From contig VYZI01000043.1 of the NCBI GenBank assembly GCA_013397695.1, forward strand, positions 4,132,951 through 4,196,950: a stretch of 64,000 nt of DNA, given 5' to 3'. Below the pieces are notes generated by a model. That model was not told the DNA's origin and ran no database searches. It worked only from the letters and a program-made list of their open reading frames with translations. The DNA is from Centropus unirufus. Lineage: Eukaryota; Chordata; Aves; Cuculiformes; Centropidae. Position numbers and translations under genes: made by a program. Shown one piece after another: positions 36,927 through 51,176 of the stretch (position 1 is its first letter; every line of letters starts with the position of its first letter).

Positions 36927-36970
36927 AGAAAAAATAAAATAAAATAAAAAAAAAACACACACCAAAAAAC
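36927..36970. repeat. AAAAT/A-rich simple repeat
   Basis: Three AAAAT units run into an A tract and an ACAC run. It is a low-complexity repeat. Confidence 0.85.
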
Positions 36971-39900
36971 AGGGAGGTGACTTCAACAGTTGTCATTCCC
37001 TGTCTCCCAGCAACAATCGTGTCTTCCTCTCCTTGCTCCCCTTCCAGCCTCTCACAGCTGGCAGAGATCTTAGGAACAAACAAGGCTCCCTGCAGTGAGG
37101 ACTGCCGGGGAAGGTCTGATGCTTCCCTCTGGCATGAGGACGATCTCTTCACCTGCAGAGGTGACAGTTCTTGGTTTACTTCTAACCATCAGCTGTCAGA
37201 CCTCCACCTGTGAAGATCACCAGGCCCATCTAGGGCTGAGCAGCCAGTGACAGCACCTGGGCTGATGCCCAAGTGCCAACAGGGTGGCTTTGTATTTCCG
37301 CCAAACCCCGTCCTGGGAAGAGAGGTGAAACTCAAACATATGAGACAACACTGCCACCTCACTCTGGCTAACCAGTCACATTAACCTGAGGACAAGTTCC
37401 CTGGGCTTGTGTTGTTATGTTGCCTCAACTCGGCTGAGGAAGGCCTTCTCAGGGGATGGAGTTTGCTCTAAGAGACCTTGCTGTGCTGGTCTCAGGAGGG
37501 AAATTAACAGTCTGAGCCTTCTCCAGAGTTTTTATTTTTCCAAGTAATACATGAATAATCAGCATAATTTCATGCCAATTGTTTTGTGTTTCTTACACCA
37601 GAGAGGTTCCTTGCTCCTCTGCTACCTAATCCCTCTGTGCCTTTCGATAACGTTGATTAAGTGCTAAACCACAACATCCACATCCACAAAATCATTCACA
37701 CAACCGGGGTTGTAACAGAAGTGGGCAGAGGTAGAAGCACATCCTCAGAAGGCCATTGGCACGTTAAAGTCAAGCATGATCAGTGCTTGAAGACTTCCAG
37801 GAAAGAGTTGCTGAAAAGAGGTTGTGACTGGGCACCTCTTCTGAAGTGGCTCTGAAAGGACTCCATCAACTTATCCTCATGCATGGTCAACCATGCCTGC
37901 CTGGGGATAGCAGGATTTGACACCTCTATATATGTGTTTTCCTGACATTTTCAGCTGTCATCACTTCAGCTATCAGGAAATGCCAGAGGAAGGACAAGTA
38001 ATTCTTCCTGCCTATGCTGGAAACATTGCCATCAAACACTTATTTCAGCTGCCAGATGGTTTGGACTGCCTGCATGCTGGGGAAAATCAGTTGCTCTCTA
38101 CTACCTCACTAAAGCCATTCTGGAAACATATTGTGGGTGTCCATCCATTGCTTACTGGTCTCAGTGGTGGTGGGGGACCAGAGCATTTTCTTCAGAGCAT
38201 TCGCATGAACTTTATGTCAACCCTTTTTCTATCTTGTGCTTCTGCCTAGTAAAACACGTTCTTCATGTAGAGAGATTCCCTCTAGAAAATTTCAGGCCAA
38301 AAATCCACAGACAAGAGTAGAAAAATATCCCCAGGTAGTTTAGTCCGATTCAGCCCTTGAGAAACTCAAGGACATCAATAGGTACCAGGTACTCATGGCC
38401 AAAGGGGAGATGATTGCCTACTGCAGAAGGCAGACCTATCTGATCAGCCGCTCATATCGCCACCAGCCTCTGTACCTTTGTGTGCCTTCATCAGAAAAAT
38501 AAAGAATAACAACTATTAGCAAGGGCATTCATCATGCACTAGTGATGCACTGTCTCAGCCAGAAAAAGGACTTCAGGATCCCTGGGGAGCACAGGAGTAG
38601 CAGCAAAGTTGTGTTAGGAGGAGTAGTGATCCATGCTGGATTTAACCAGTGGAGCTACGAGGAATATGGTCCATCACAAATATGGGAGCATGAGTTCCCT
38701 AACTCTGTTTCTATCCCAGTGGCACATTGTGCTTGGCTTCACAATCTCGCAGAGAAAGCGAATTGGACGCTGCTCATGCCACATGCGAGCCATCTGCATC
38801 AAACTCAATAGAATCTCTCCATGGCTGTCCAGGGATGCTGGGTCAAGGCTTCCTTAGGCACAAGGCTCCCAGAAAGAGTCCAAGGGCTGTGAGCCAGGGC
38901 CTAGGTCCAGGCCATGAAGGCTTGGCAGTATCCCAGGGCCATAGGCACTTACAGGCACAACGGGTCTTCTGACCCTTTTTCCTCTGAGTGCAAAACAGCA
39001 CCAGAGTTATTAAAACACCAGCTGGGCTGGCAAAATAAATCTCTCAAATCTGCCTGCAAATCCAGAGTGGTACAGGATGACTCTTGACTGCCTCTTGGGT
39101 GCCCCTCTGGGCTCTGGGGCACCTGCCATCCCCCCTCCCACGTGTTTGTGGGCATATCCTCAGGCTGTGTTTACAGAGGGATTTCAGGCTCTTTTAGGAT
39201 AAGAGGTTGCTATAGAAACAGTAGAAGGAGATTGAGCTCACTGGGAGAAGGCCTGGACTCTATTGGCTTAAACAATAGGAAAGCCCATTGGGTGAATACT
39301 TCTGGCTGGAGATGGAGCAGAGTCTGTTTTAATAAACACATGCTCCTTCTGGAGAAAATAGGAAGCTGAAATTCTGCAGCCCTCTAGAAGACCAGAAAGT
39401 TTCCAGTGCAAGAAGAAGGTCCACTACACAGGGAATACCAAGAAGTGCTTCCAACCTTGAGGTGGGATTTTGACGCCTGAGAGAGTCTTGAGCTCAAATA
39501 CCCTGCCAGAAAGCTTCTGCCCAGCTGGAGCTTAGGCTCAACACTGCTGTCACCACTTAAGGCCTTTGGGTGGCGAGTGAGCAGCCAGATAGAGGTGTAA
39601 TTGGTCACAGAAAATGCAGAGGAACTGAGTAAAGATGCAGCTGGATAACTGAAACCTGTTGCAACAGACAGGTGAGGACAGAGCCACAAAGAAAACCGTA
39701 CCAGAGTCATGAAAAAGGTGACCAACAATGATCCAGGGGAGAGCAAACCAAGAAAGCAAAGTCAGCACCAGAGGCTTATCTTCCCAAAGGGGGAGTTTGA
39801 CCACGGAAGTAAAGTCAAGACATTTGGCTGCAGGTTGATGCTTGCTCCACTTTTTTTTCACTCTTGTAGCCAGCCTCAAACAGGAAAAAAACCTACCAAA

Positions 39901-42055
39901 GTCACACATACCAAAAAAAAAACCCACCTCATCACCTAGAAAAAAATCCTTGCAAAGAAAATCCTGGACAAGCTCCGCCAGGACTCATCGACAAAAGGCC
40001 AGGATTAACTGCTGCAATAGAAGGGCATTTCCATTTCCACAGGCAGAGCTACCCCATAGTCCTGAGAAAACCTCTCCACAATCAGCCTGTGTTGAAACAA
40101 ACCAAATCAGTTAGACAGTGAGAACAAGTGTCCCTCCGTGGAGCCCTGCAGGGAGCTGATCTGATTATAGAGTGAGCAAGGGAGGCACTAGAAAGCGCCC
40201 AGTGGGGGAGGCACAATGAATAAAAACGGAGAGGAGTCTCAGACTAGGGAGGCCATGAGCAATGAACTCAACCGGGTGCAAATGAGAGACAGAGAAGGGA
40301 GAGTCTGCCTTTAAAAGAGATTCTCCTATGATTATAGGATTTGCCTACTGAAGTGGTAGGCTGGGAACAAGAGAGGATGCGAGTCTGATCTTAACAGTGA
40401 TCTTTGTGGCCCAAAAAGCTGAGAACCAAAGAAAAGAAAGCTGCAGCCCTGTTAGAACCTGGTAACTGCAGCCCTAGGAAGGTAATCTTGCTGCACCTAC
40501 AAGGCACACCACAAGCCAAGAAGAGCCAGGCAGCACTTTCTACTCCCTGGGTAGCTGAAGCCTTGGCGTGGTCACAGGGTGGAGGTGATGTTTCCTTACC
40601 CTCATGGACAGGAAGGTTAAGGCCAGCAGAAAGGTTCACTCTGGACTCTCTCTCCAAGCAGGCAGCCTGGTCACCACATCACCTGGCAGGCAAAAAGGCT
40701 CAGATATTACAGTCAGTAGACCATGTCTCACAAGCATCTCTAAGGTCAGTCCCAAGGAGATGCCTTTAGAATGAATTTGATCTCACAGCGCGCAGAAACA
40801 ATCATACATCCAGCTGGCCTTAAGCTGGACATCCCAGCACATCTTCTAGGTTGTTTCCCCCTTCCCCAGGACTGTTTCCCAGGCAAGTAGAATTTGCTTT
40901 CCTCAAAAGCTGGGTCAGACAAACCCTGCCAAAAGTCATACACGCACAACCCTGCAAAAAACAAACCAACGAAAAAAAAAAAGGGCAGAACTTGTGCATG
41001 CAAATCACCCAATTCTGCTACCATTAAACGGGGTCTGAACTCAACCACATCTTCCAGGAGAGCTCTTGCTCTCCTCAAAAGGATTCGGATCGATGGCTTG
41101 TGTGCTTAGAGCTAAGCTTGTGTTGGACTGGTGCTTTGGATGGAGTCCTCTGTTTCCCCACGTCAGACACGCTCAACAGCAGAAAGGGCCTGGAGTCGGT
41201 GACTCAGAGCCCACCAACTGTCGTGTTGCACTGCACGGTTCACAGTCCCTCCTGTCATGCTGCAGCTTGGAGCTACGAAGGACCTTATGTGACAGGCACC
41301 AGAGGGAAGCTGTGCAAAATAATCTGCAAACCAGCGTCTCGTAATATTGCCAGATCCCCAAAGGGAAGAAGGAAGAGAAGCAACCCGAAACCAACTGTCA
41401 AAACAATACAGTCCCCTGTGTGGATGGGGAATGGGTTTCTCACTAGGTGCCAGAATCACTGGTTTAACCTTTCTGCTCACCCCTGTCTTGTTACTTTGAA
41501 GTAAAATGCTTATTTAACAGCAAGAAAAAAAGAAGAGGAAAAAAAATCAGAGTTGCAGCATCCCCTGGAAGTGGGGATCAAAGGACACCGGAGGACAGAA
41601 ATAGACCTGAGAGAAAGGCAGGTGCTTTGGGGAGGAATGTGTGCTCTGCTAGGGGTCAGGACATCCTAACCTTGGCCAGATCCTATTGCAGGCACCAGGA
41701 TTCAGACACAGACGGTGACTGAACAAATCCTGCTGGAGTCTGGCAGAAACTTTCCCCCTGCCATGCCAGGAGTCTTAGACAAATTCCCAGAAAACAGCGC
41801 CTTAAGTAGAACAAGAGACCCTATAATTGATGGAAAGGCCTTGGTCTGTCTATGCCACACTCAGCTTTCTGCTCGCACATCCACCCTTTCATCCATCTTT
41901 CTGATCTTTTATTCCTACTCACATCTAGCTGACTATCTTAAACATGTGTCCAAAGGAGGGCTGTAGCTGTTTGATACTTAGAGCAGATTAAGATCAAAAC
42001 TCATGAAAACTTCCTTTCTGAGCCAGGATTCATCCAGTTCCAAAACTCTCAAGAA

Positions 42056-42109
42056 AAAAAAAAGTATTCCAACCACTCAAGCAAAAAAAGGTATTCCAAT
42101 ATCTCAAGT
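42056..42109. repeat. 27-base imperfect tandem duplication
   Basis: Two neighbouring units share an A-run, then '(g)tattccaa', then 'ctcaag'. The first reads 'gtattccaaccactcaagc' after its A-run and the second 'gtattccaatatctcaagt'. A few substitutions separate them, so the duplication is not very recent. Confidence 0.85.
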
Positions 42110-45100
42110 CCTGCATTTGGAAAAATATACAACTTGCCCAGAAGAGAAATCAATGGCAGGGGCCCTGGAGAGGATGATGTATCCATAGGCTTCCCCAGAA
42201 CCACCCATCTGCAGGGAGGACCACCTGGATGGAAGCATGAATATTTTTCAATACCGCTACTGAAGGAAAGGTAGGTGCATTCTCACCCTTCTCCATTTGT
42301 CATTTTGATAGTAACATGAGCTAACAATGCCTCAGAGGAGGCCAGGACTGTTGCAGTCAGTTTGAAGAGCAGACAAACCTCCAGAAATGGCATCAGCAGG
42401 ATACAGATGGAAGATGCTCTTATACTGACACCAATGCACTGGGAGAACCTCTCGGCTGGGACAACCTCAGTTTGCATTTCACGTAGGAGACAGCTGGGGA
42501 AGTTTTAGTTAAGAAAAATTACATTTTAGGTTTGGAGTATGGAAATATGAAGAGCAATCTGGGTGTGAAAAAAATGGAGATTGAATCCAAATGTGTGGGA
42601 GCAAAAGGAGGGCATGACCATAGCAACGCCCAAGACCACTGAGAGGTGGAAATGCAGAAAGTGACTTCCTCAGGCAGAAGAGGAGGATTTGTGTTTCGGT
42701 GATCTCTCTCCTAAAAACGGAGCATGGCAACAGCTCCTCTAAGCATATCTAAGCAAAGACCATTAGTGCAAAAGCTGTAGAGCCCATAACCTCACACAGC
42801 CCTTTGGGCCAGCTTAGAGCTCCATTGGCTTGGAAAGGGCATGTTGGAATGAGGAAGGCCCAGCTGCGATGTTTGGTCCCAGCCTAAGGCACAGTGGAGA
42901 AAAAAGGAGGGCTGAGATTTAGACTTCTTCAGCCTTGGGACACTTCCACATACTTCAAGGCCAGGTACATGCCTACTCCCATCCCACCAGGGACATGATG
43001 ATCCATCTGGTTAACCATGCCTTGTCATTGACTAAAGAGAAAGTGAGAACAACACTTGTTCTTTCGGCTCCTGAAGAAGAATAACCAGCTTTGGAGGTCA
43101 AAGTCCAACCCCTACTCCCAGGGGAGGAGCAGAACAGCACCCATTCAACTGGCAGAAGGGGCTTAACTAGAGCTATATCAGGTAATGGGATAGGAGCAAC
43201 CGAAAAAAGAGGAGGTGGAAGGACACATAATCTCTTCAGTAAATACCCATGCTAACATTTATATTTGCACTTTTGCCAATCACAATTCAATTAGAAACAC
43301 GAGCAGGCTGGGTGTCAGGGAGCAGCAAGGGCAGGGCTGCTCCTGAAGCGAGCTGTGAGCAGAGGTGGCCCTCACTGAGGACAGGGTGTCCCAACACCTG
43401 AACAGGAGGAGCAGAGCAGGGTGCTGAAGACAGGTCCACTGGCAGCCCCAGGTGAGGCAAAGTGATAAATCGGGCCCAGAGAGACAAGATAAATCTAAAA
43501 TAGCAAAGGATGTTTCCAGATCTTTTTCTGTTAATAGCTTATTACCAACCAGCAATAAAAGAGAGGGAAGAATTCAATTCTTATCATATCTTCTCAGAGG
43601 TGTGGAGTAGGGTAATGAAATAGAAAATTAATTTCCAAGATACATTCAGCTTGAAATTGGGGCATTTTTCCCTGGATGGTTGGGAAGGGGAAAAGAATTA
43701 AAACATGACCACCATCTGCCAAGGTCATGGCAGAAGTTGAGGTGTTAATTTAAAAACAAAAAGGGGGAGGAGGGATCGTGTTTCTGGAGGAACTCACCAA
43801 TAGGACTGGCCATGCTAACACTTGCCAGGCAAATTTATCCTATGGGAGGCTGTGGCAATGAAAGTTACTGGTGATTCTTAATGTTTTAGCCACTGTTTGA
43901 AAGAAAACACTGGACTGGGGGATTCAGGGTGATATTGTCTCTCAGCTGCATTAAAAGGCCATATTTTATACAGCTTGTATAGACAAAATGTACTGCCTGT
44001 CTACTGAGTTGGAGCATGGTATAGGCAGCAAACAAAGCATCTTTTTAGGAAATATCTGGGGAACTTTGCCTTCATGGTCCTCTTGCCTTACACTGCATTG
44101 CTGAGGTTACAGATGAGAAGCGGGCACAGTCCCCAGGAACTGTAGCCTACACCGTGATGCAACGACACTTCAGATCCGGAGCCAGGGGTGCGAGAACCTC
44201 AAAGTCATCCAGACCTGTAGACTGGAGCAAAGCTTGCAAAAGGCCACGGGAAGATAAGAAGGGTAATATGGAATCCACATGTAATGAAGCTAATCCCAGT
44301 CCTTCTGATGACTACAAAAAAAAAACCTGAACGCATGTTAGCGGATTTTCACACTCTGGGAAAATTCCCTCCTGCTAGCCCCTGTCCCCAAAAAGGGCAG
44401 AGAGGCTGTGCACTCTAGTCCACAAGCAATGGCCATATTTCCCTCCTCACCCTCCTTAGACAAACTTGGCCAAAAATCATGATGATCCAGACGCCATCAA
44501 GCCCAGCTCTTACCAGTTTATTCTTATCTCGGATCAAATGGTCTCTTTGAGCCCTGCAGGGACACTGGTCTGGACTGTCCCCTTGGGACAGGTCTTCACC
44601 CTTTGGTGCTCCTCTCCCTTTCATGCTTTATTGCAGGTTACTCTCCTGCTGAAATGTACACTGAAAAGCCCATCTGTCTGCCCGCAGGACAGGCAGTTCC
44701 TAGCAGAAGTGTTGCCAATTCCCACATTTTCCCATCACTCTCTTGTCTGCCACTGCCTCTTGGATATTAAAAATCACCTGGAGCGACGATTCCTCATCAC
44801 TCTGTGCTCCCTCCTCCCGTCTGCCACTGTATAAGCCACTCAAGAGGTGATTATCCTGTCATTGAAGGCAGGGAAGCCAGGTTGAGGAAAACGAGTGTCG
44901 CCTTAAATAAACACACAGGCTGAATTAGAGAGGGTTTCTCACTGGACAACCAGACTATTTTGGGAAAGCATCACTAAGCTGCATTATGGCTTTGTGGATA
45001 GACTTTAGATCTGTGTGGCTGGCCTCCTGGCCTTTTTTCACCCCAGATGATCCTTGTTCCTGCCCTGAAGCAACAAAGCACTTCTTAGCCTGAGCCAGGG

Positions 45101-45815
45101 CCAGGCTCTCTCTATCCCATGTCCATATTTTCTCCACATCTCTTGGTACTACACATGATGGCAGAAGCTTGGGGCACCCTCTTCAACACCATTCTTCAGA
45201 AAACCCCTGTGAAGAGAAGAATCAAAAAGAAAAATCAAGTCCTGCATGGTTTGGGGTTTTTTTAGGCAGCTTGGCTTTTAATAAGTATACTCTACAACTT
45301 AAAAGGTCAAATGAACCATACTGCTGCTGTGGCACCTTGTAATGTATTCAGAAAACTGATTAGGAACATGGGTGCTACAGGGAATTCTCTCTGTGCCAAT
45401 GCAGCTTAATCGCTTGTCCTTTGAGACTCTAAGGAAAAATGAGACGGAGAGAAGATGACACCTGAAAGAGTAAAAGTACAAGGTTATACATCTATCTGCC
45501 CATCCCAGTGCAATGCAATGCTGCAAGTTTCAGCCTCTTCCAACCCACAGCTCGCTGCAGGGACAGCAGGGCTGCTGGCCATCATTCACAGTAGGTCTGA
45601 AACCCCCGCACTACATCACTGCAGGGAGTGGGGACAGACCAGTCTCCTCCACGGAAGGGACCTCTTCTATTTGGTTTCACGATGCGAGGAACAATGCAGG
45701 TTTGGAAAGATTGTATTCTCAAAATGGAACCAAATTATCATCCTCATTCACATTCATTTTGTATTCATACTTTTATTTGGTGGTTAGAGAATCAACCTAC
45801 ACCTTTCACTAGCTG

Positions 45816-46212
45816 AATTTCCCACTTTCTTAGCCTCCCATTTGCCTGGCTTCCCTTCCCTGGGACTCCCACTCCCTGAGATTGCCAGTCTCGGGGCCTC
45901 CCAATTTCTTCGATCTCCCTCGGTCTCCCACCCCATGAGCTTCCTACTTCCCTTGGACTCCACTCTCAATAGCCTCGCACTCACTGAACCTCAACTCAAC
46001 TTCCCAGTCCATGGGCCTCCCAGTCCCTGGGTCAACCATTTTCATAGACCTCCCAGACTCCAGGGCTTCCCACTCTGTGGGCTTCAGTTCTCTTGAACTC
46101 ACACTACCTTGTGGCCCCCCAGCACCCCTCAGCCTCCCACTATCTTTCAGCCTCCATTTGTTTCCTGACCTCCATTCGGTTTATAAATACCTTTCAGCCT
46201 CCCAAGAAGATC
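45816..46212. repeat. Pyrimidine-rich minisatellite, 16-18 base period
   Basis: Degenerate units of the form CCTCCCAxTCCCTGGG repeat about two dozen times. The starts of CTCCCA/CTTCCC words fall at 45834, 45850, 45866, 45882 and 45898, a steady spacing of 16. Later spacings are mostly 16-17, with two short units of 10-11, and units near the end reach 18. Because 16 is not a multiple of three the reading frame rotates between units, so the open frames 45842-46096 and 46011-46292 are by-products of a stop-poor repeat and not genes. The C/T strand bias is strong. Confidence 0.9.
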
Positions 46213-49200
46213 CACCACAAGTGGTGGTCAAGCATGGAAGACCCATTTCTGTGGTGGGGTTGATTTTCTTGCCCATTTACACCATCCCATAAGATTTCCT
46301 TAGTCCATTCATCCTGAGACCAACCAGCCAGACCTCCAAGGAACTGACAGGAAATAGTCATTGTCCTTCATTATAAGCCTAAAGCAAAGCCCAGACATGG
46401 TCAGAGCCCTACAAATCCTCTTTAAAGATCATTGACTGTTTAATCCCTGCCCACCACGTCTCCTCCACCAGGTGAGCACCCTTTATGCAGTCAAGGCTTG
46501 GTTTGTCATGCACCAGCTCCTGGGATCACATGCGGATCAGCTTTCCCACTAAATAGTACATTTCCAACAGAGCCCTCTATAATTTTGTACTTTCCCTCAT
46601 ATTTTCATCTGGAGTATTTGCCTCTCTCCAGGTACAGTCTCATGAACAGTTCAAATGGAATTTGCTCTGGCTACAGGAGCTGCTTTCTGGATGGAGTTGG
46701 GATGGAAGCACCTTTGAAGTAGTACACTAAAAATGACATGAAAGTGAGCTTCTGATTTGAAAGCCCTTTCCGTGACAGTGCGGTGGGCCATCAGAGTTCA
46801 GATGATCAATTTTCAAGTGAAAAAGATGACTCTCCTGCTTGTACTGCCAGCCACTCCAGGATCCTGCTTGGTCAGAATTGTCACCAAATTCTGCTCACTA
46901 ACATGACCCAAATGGCTGCTTTCATGTAAATAAACGCAGAGATCAACTCTACAGATGAGGCTTCCCGAACAACCAAGCTAAATATTTCCCCAACAGTCAC
47001 AGGCATCAACCGTTTTACTTTTCATTCACCATCTGTTTGCCTTCAACCAAGTCAAAATGGAAACAAGCCCACGTCATTCATCACCTTAAAAAAAACCCCA
47101 TTGCTTAACGTCATCCCCAACACACAGATCTTCTCCCGCTCTGAGATGATGCACTGAACTTCATGTAAGCTGCAAGTGTGATACGATTAGCAGGTAGCAG
47201 CAGCGGGGTTTGACGTTGGATGTGAGATGGGCATCCAAGCACAGCAGCAAGCCCTGTGAATGCACTCTATGCCAGAACACCCCCCGTTACTCTCCTCCTT
47301 TCTGTGATGTTCATTGTCTTCTCCTCTTGGGAGATCTTCCCTGTCTGATGAAATTATTTTGTTTCTTTCCAAATGGCTGTGATATTTGGAAATAATCACC
47401 TGTGCCAGGCAGAAGTAACTAATAGCCAGGAGGATTAAGGAAAGGGGGAGTGGGGAGGGGGGCTGAAAAGAGTCATTCACAACTTGAGACTCTGACCTGC
47501 TCCTGCTCAGCTGTCTGCCTGTCATCCTCCTCCTGGCCTCTTTAGTCAGATAAACTTTGCCCTGATACCCTTATGCAGTCAAAATATGTGATTAATTCCT
47601 CTGCCAAAGAGGCCATCTTGAAAACTGGTAGAAACCAGCCAGGAAAGCAGAAGGAAGTGGAATAATTAGCACAGTTCTTCAAAACAGGGAAATCAGCCCA
47701 CAGAAAAGAGAAGGGGACTTTCCAGATGTCACAGGTGTTTTTTGTGGGCAGAGAGGAAAAGAGGCTACGAGACAGTCTTTCTAACATCTTGGCCATCTCT
47801 CAGCCTCTAGGAGAGAGAGCACCACAGATTTCCCTGCCAGCAGCTCACTTCACAGGGACGGAGTCTGAGAGCAGGACTCGCAGCAGCACCAGGAAGCTGG
47901 GTGCAAGCAGATCCCATCCTGTGTGTTGTCCAAGGGGACAGGGTTCCCCTTGGACAGCACACATCCTTCCCTCTCCTCCTTCATTCCCGCCCTAGTGTTC
48001 ACCTTTCCCATCCATCTCCTTCCTCATCCCCAGATAATCCCATTACTTAAATTGATGACAAGATTCTGATAAGCGCTGTCACCTCTGTCCCTTGGCTGGG
48101 CTACAACACTATTCCAAGCATGGAGATGCTCAAAAGCACAGTCATATTGTCGTGATCATTGCTATCATTTTGTTTGGAAGCTTCCCTCTGGGAAGACTGA
48201 GGGCCTGGAAACATGACCTCGAGCCATGAGTTGTCCCACAAAGAGAGATCCCCAAAATTTTAAAGAAACTGTCTGAAGGCAATAGATGAAATGCATATCT
48301 CTGCTTCTAGGAGAAAACCCTCAAGAACAGGGGGCAGGTCTCCCAAGTCTGGAGTAGTTTGGTCTCAGGTGAAGAAATGGACTCATGAGGACCACTAGTT
48401 TCTACTGTGGCAGGAGTCCTACTCCTACGCCTCTGTCTGTGAGCTCCTACTTCACAAACTGGAGGCTCACATGGCCACCACTTCCCCCCACAGCTGGCTA
48501 CAAGCATCAGTTTTCTGAGCAGACCTGGAAGAAAAGAGGCACTGCATAAAAAGCAAGAAGTGCTACAGAGGAGAACATTAAAATGAAACATTTAAAGCTT
48601 TCTGTTGTGTCTTCCCTCACATCATCAGCCTGGTCTTTTCTTGCTCTGCACTGCGGGTGTGACTGGCTCTGATTGATTGCCCTTTATTTCCATATTAAGT
48701 GAGGCAGTCGGGAAATGAACGCCTCCCTCTGCCATGAAGTCCCGTGTATAATTTTTATTAAAAGGTTGTTAACTTGGCTTTTATTTATTTTTTTATTTCC
48801 TCCTTCCAAAGTCTGTGATTTTGCATGCCATTACAAGAAACATAGGAGAGAATTTTAAGAGTTATGAAATGTCAGATTATGTTAAATAGATTCTGGATGG
48901 TCTTAGCAAAAATCTGGCTTGCTGACAAACATGTTACACCTTCCTTTGTGCCCAATATTGAATCAAAGCCCTATTTGAATTTATTCTGTGAATGTCACAT
49001 GGAATCTCACCAGCTCTAGGAATGGGCCCTTCTGATCTTTCCCAGCGTATATCCCAGTGCAGCGGTAACATCAGCTGCTCAACAAGCCAGAAAGCCCCTA
49101 GTCACCCAGCTCACCTGGAACTCCAGCCCAAGCCATCTTCTGTACCAAGCCCTGGCCTACAGACTAGGCTTTCATTAATCAAGGGTCTATCAAGATAGTG

Positions 49201-51176
49201 GGGCTGATGGGCTTTCTCTACAGAATCCAAGGCAGTTTCTCTCCCTGGAAAGAGCTGCTTCGCATACCACCGCATAACGGATGGGTGCAGGACAGCACAG
49301 AGTTTGTTCGATTGCTTCAACAGAAGGTCCTTCCATCACATGCTCTCTAGCTAATTGAAAAGCTCAATGGGGGTTGAGGAAAACAAATAGCTGCCCCTTA
49401 ACACACCCGAGTGCTTTCCTTCATCAAGGAAGGCTCAGCATTCAAATGAGCTGCGTATTTACATCTGTCGTGCTTGCCTCCAGAGCTGTACTGCACACAG
49501 TTGGATGAGTACAATGAAAGGTCATCTGGTCCTGCTTCACAGGGAGCACTGCTGAAGGGCTCTGAGACTCAGCCCTCTCTCATGCATGTGCGTCACGGAG
49601 AGCCTAGACGTGCACATTCAGGGAGGAGGGGTAATAGAGTGTTTCATCTCTTTTTCCCACAGAGGAAGTGCCACCAACATCCTTAGAAATACAGGTTAGG
49701 AACCTTTCAGGGAAAAACATTGCTGCCCCCACCTACCTGTCTTCTGCGCTGAGAGACACCACCTACCACTGGGAGCAGCTGAAAGAGATGTGTGTCCATG
49801 CCTTTGATTCCCCAGCTCACAGCTGGGTGTATTTGCTTGCAAGACAACGTCCAGCTGAGAGCTGCAATTCTTATTTATCTGGAGGAGAGGGAGATTTAGT
49901 GAGCCCACCAACAGGCAGAGGCATAAAGCAGTAAGCCTTTCCTCCAAGCACTAGGACTAAGAGCAGCGTGGGTAGTTCACTTCATAAAGCTTTTGGAGAT
50001 GTTTTCCGTCTCTTGTTCTGGTTGAAGATGAAAATCTCAAGCTTCTGCAAATTAAAAAAGAAACAAAACTACAATAAAACCACTTGCCTTGGGCCAATTA
50101 AAATGTTTTGTTTGAGTAGGTTTTGAATATGCTGTTAATAATTGACTTAAATTGCAGAATGAAGGTGTTTCAAATTAGGAAGCAAAAAATCTTGATTGTC
50201 TAAGAGGGACTTTTCAAGACTATGAGGACTCTTTTATAACTGAGACATCTGACAGTCCTGTTCCTTTTTTTTTCCCCACAAAAAGTTTCAGCTTCAGTAG
50301 GTAGATCTGCTACACTTCTGACACAAACAGAGACTTGGAGAGAGAAAAAGGCATTCCTCTCCTCACCCCTTCAGTCATGCCCCAAAGCTGATGGGAAACC
50401 AAGGTCACTCCCAAGGTCGCTCTCTAAATCACCATCACATCACAGGTTTGAAACTATTGGACCGATTCTGAATCCCTCACTGGCTTTTGCTACTGCCTTT
50501 CATAGCACCTGGATTTCACTAATGCCTTGAAATCTCCAGCCCATCTGTCATCTCCGGGCATCACATGCGAACCACATTACCTTCCTGAGGAGATTAATGG
50601 GACTGTAATTCACAGGAACTGGTGGTTTCCACACCATTCGCGCTGCTGATCCAGGTGCCTTCTTCAGCGTGCTTTATGATCCCCCTACCTGGGCAGCTTG
50701 AACATGACTGGAGTAATAAGCAACCACCTCTGCTTCGTGTGGCAGGAGAGAAAGCTCCTCAGGACTATTTTTATTGCCCGGGATGAACAGAAGACGTTTC
50801 TGTTCTTCACAACATCAGCTTGGAGTCCTGAGCACTGGTTCAACAAGTGAGGCCTTGGCACCTGAGTCACCACGAGTGGCTCTGGGCACGGCGAGATCCC
50901 TGAGGAAGCAGCAGACCGGTGTTCCCTTAGGAAGGGAGTTGGAGAGGAGCTCAAGGGCATCAATTAGATCCTTAGATCTCCACAGAGACAAGAACACAGC
51001 AAGGAGGGGGTCCCCAGGGCCGCCATAAGAAGCGAACTTCCGCACAAAAATCAGAAAAGGGAAAAAGGCCTTCATGAAGCCACCTCAGCCACCTCCTCAT
51101 ACTAATATTGGATAAATAAGCCTCAAAAAGACTTGCAGGAAGGCAGAAAGGCTCCAGTAATACAATATAAAGGAGG
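46213..51176. other. Unique non-coding stretch, no gene recognised
   Basis: No exon or transposon recognised. A possible conserved block at 48640-48790 is listed separately. Open frames are short and unfamiliar. Confidence 0.5.
48640..48790. promoter_or_regulatory. Candidate conserved non-coding element
   Basis: A non-repetitive block with 'gctctgattgattgcccttt', 'tccatattaagtgaggcagt' and 'gtataatttttattaaaagg'. The CCATATTAAG word is close to a CArG-box pattern. It passes into a T/ATTT-rich simple stretch at 48770-48800. The conserved-element call is inference only. Confidence 0.18.

Larger units (their letters stand above)
32840..45815. other. Unique non-coding stretch, no gene recognised
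   Basis: I searched by eye for the next MFSD2 exon (a segment expected to read like FYSFYVFFTKFASGVSLGIS) and did not find it. Two overlapping plus-strand open frames of about 180 codons (33341-33889 and 33616-34149) resemble no family and use different frames over the same DNA, so at most one could be real and probably neither is. Simple sequence is present at 36927-36970 and 42056-42109. Otherwise nothing is recognised. Confidence 0.5.

Noticed and set aside
36927..36970. Poly-A-like tail of a processed retrocopy
   Set aside because: No gene-like sequence lies on either side; simple repeat is sufficient.
45842..46292. Proline/serine-rich open frames in the pyrimidine array
   Set aside because: The repeat period is not a multiple of three and the unit lacks stops, so the frames are a compositional by-product.
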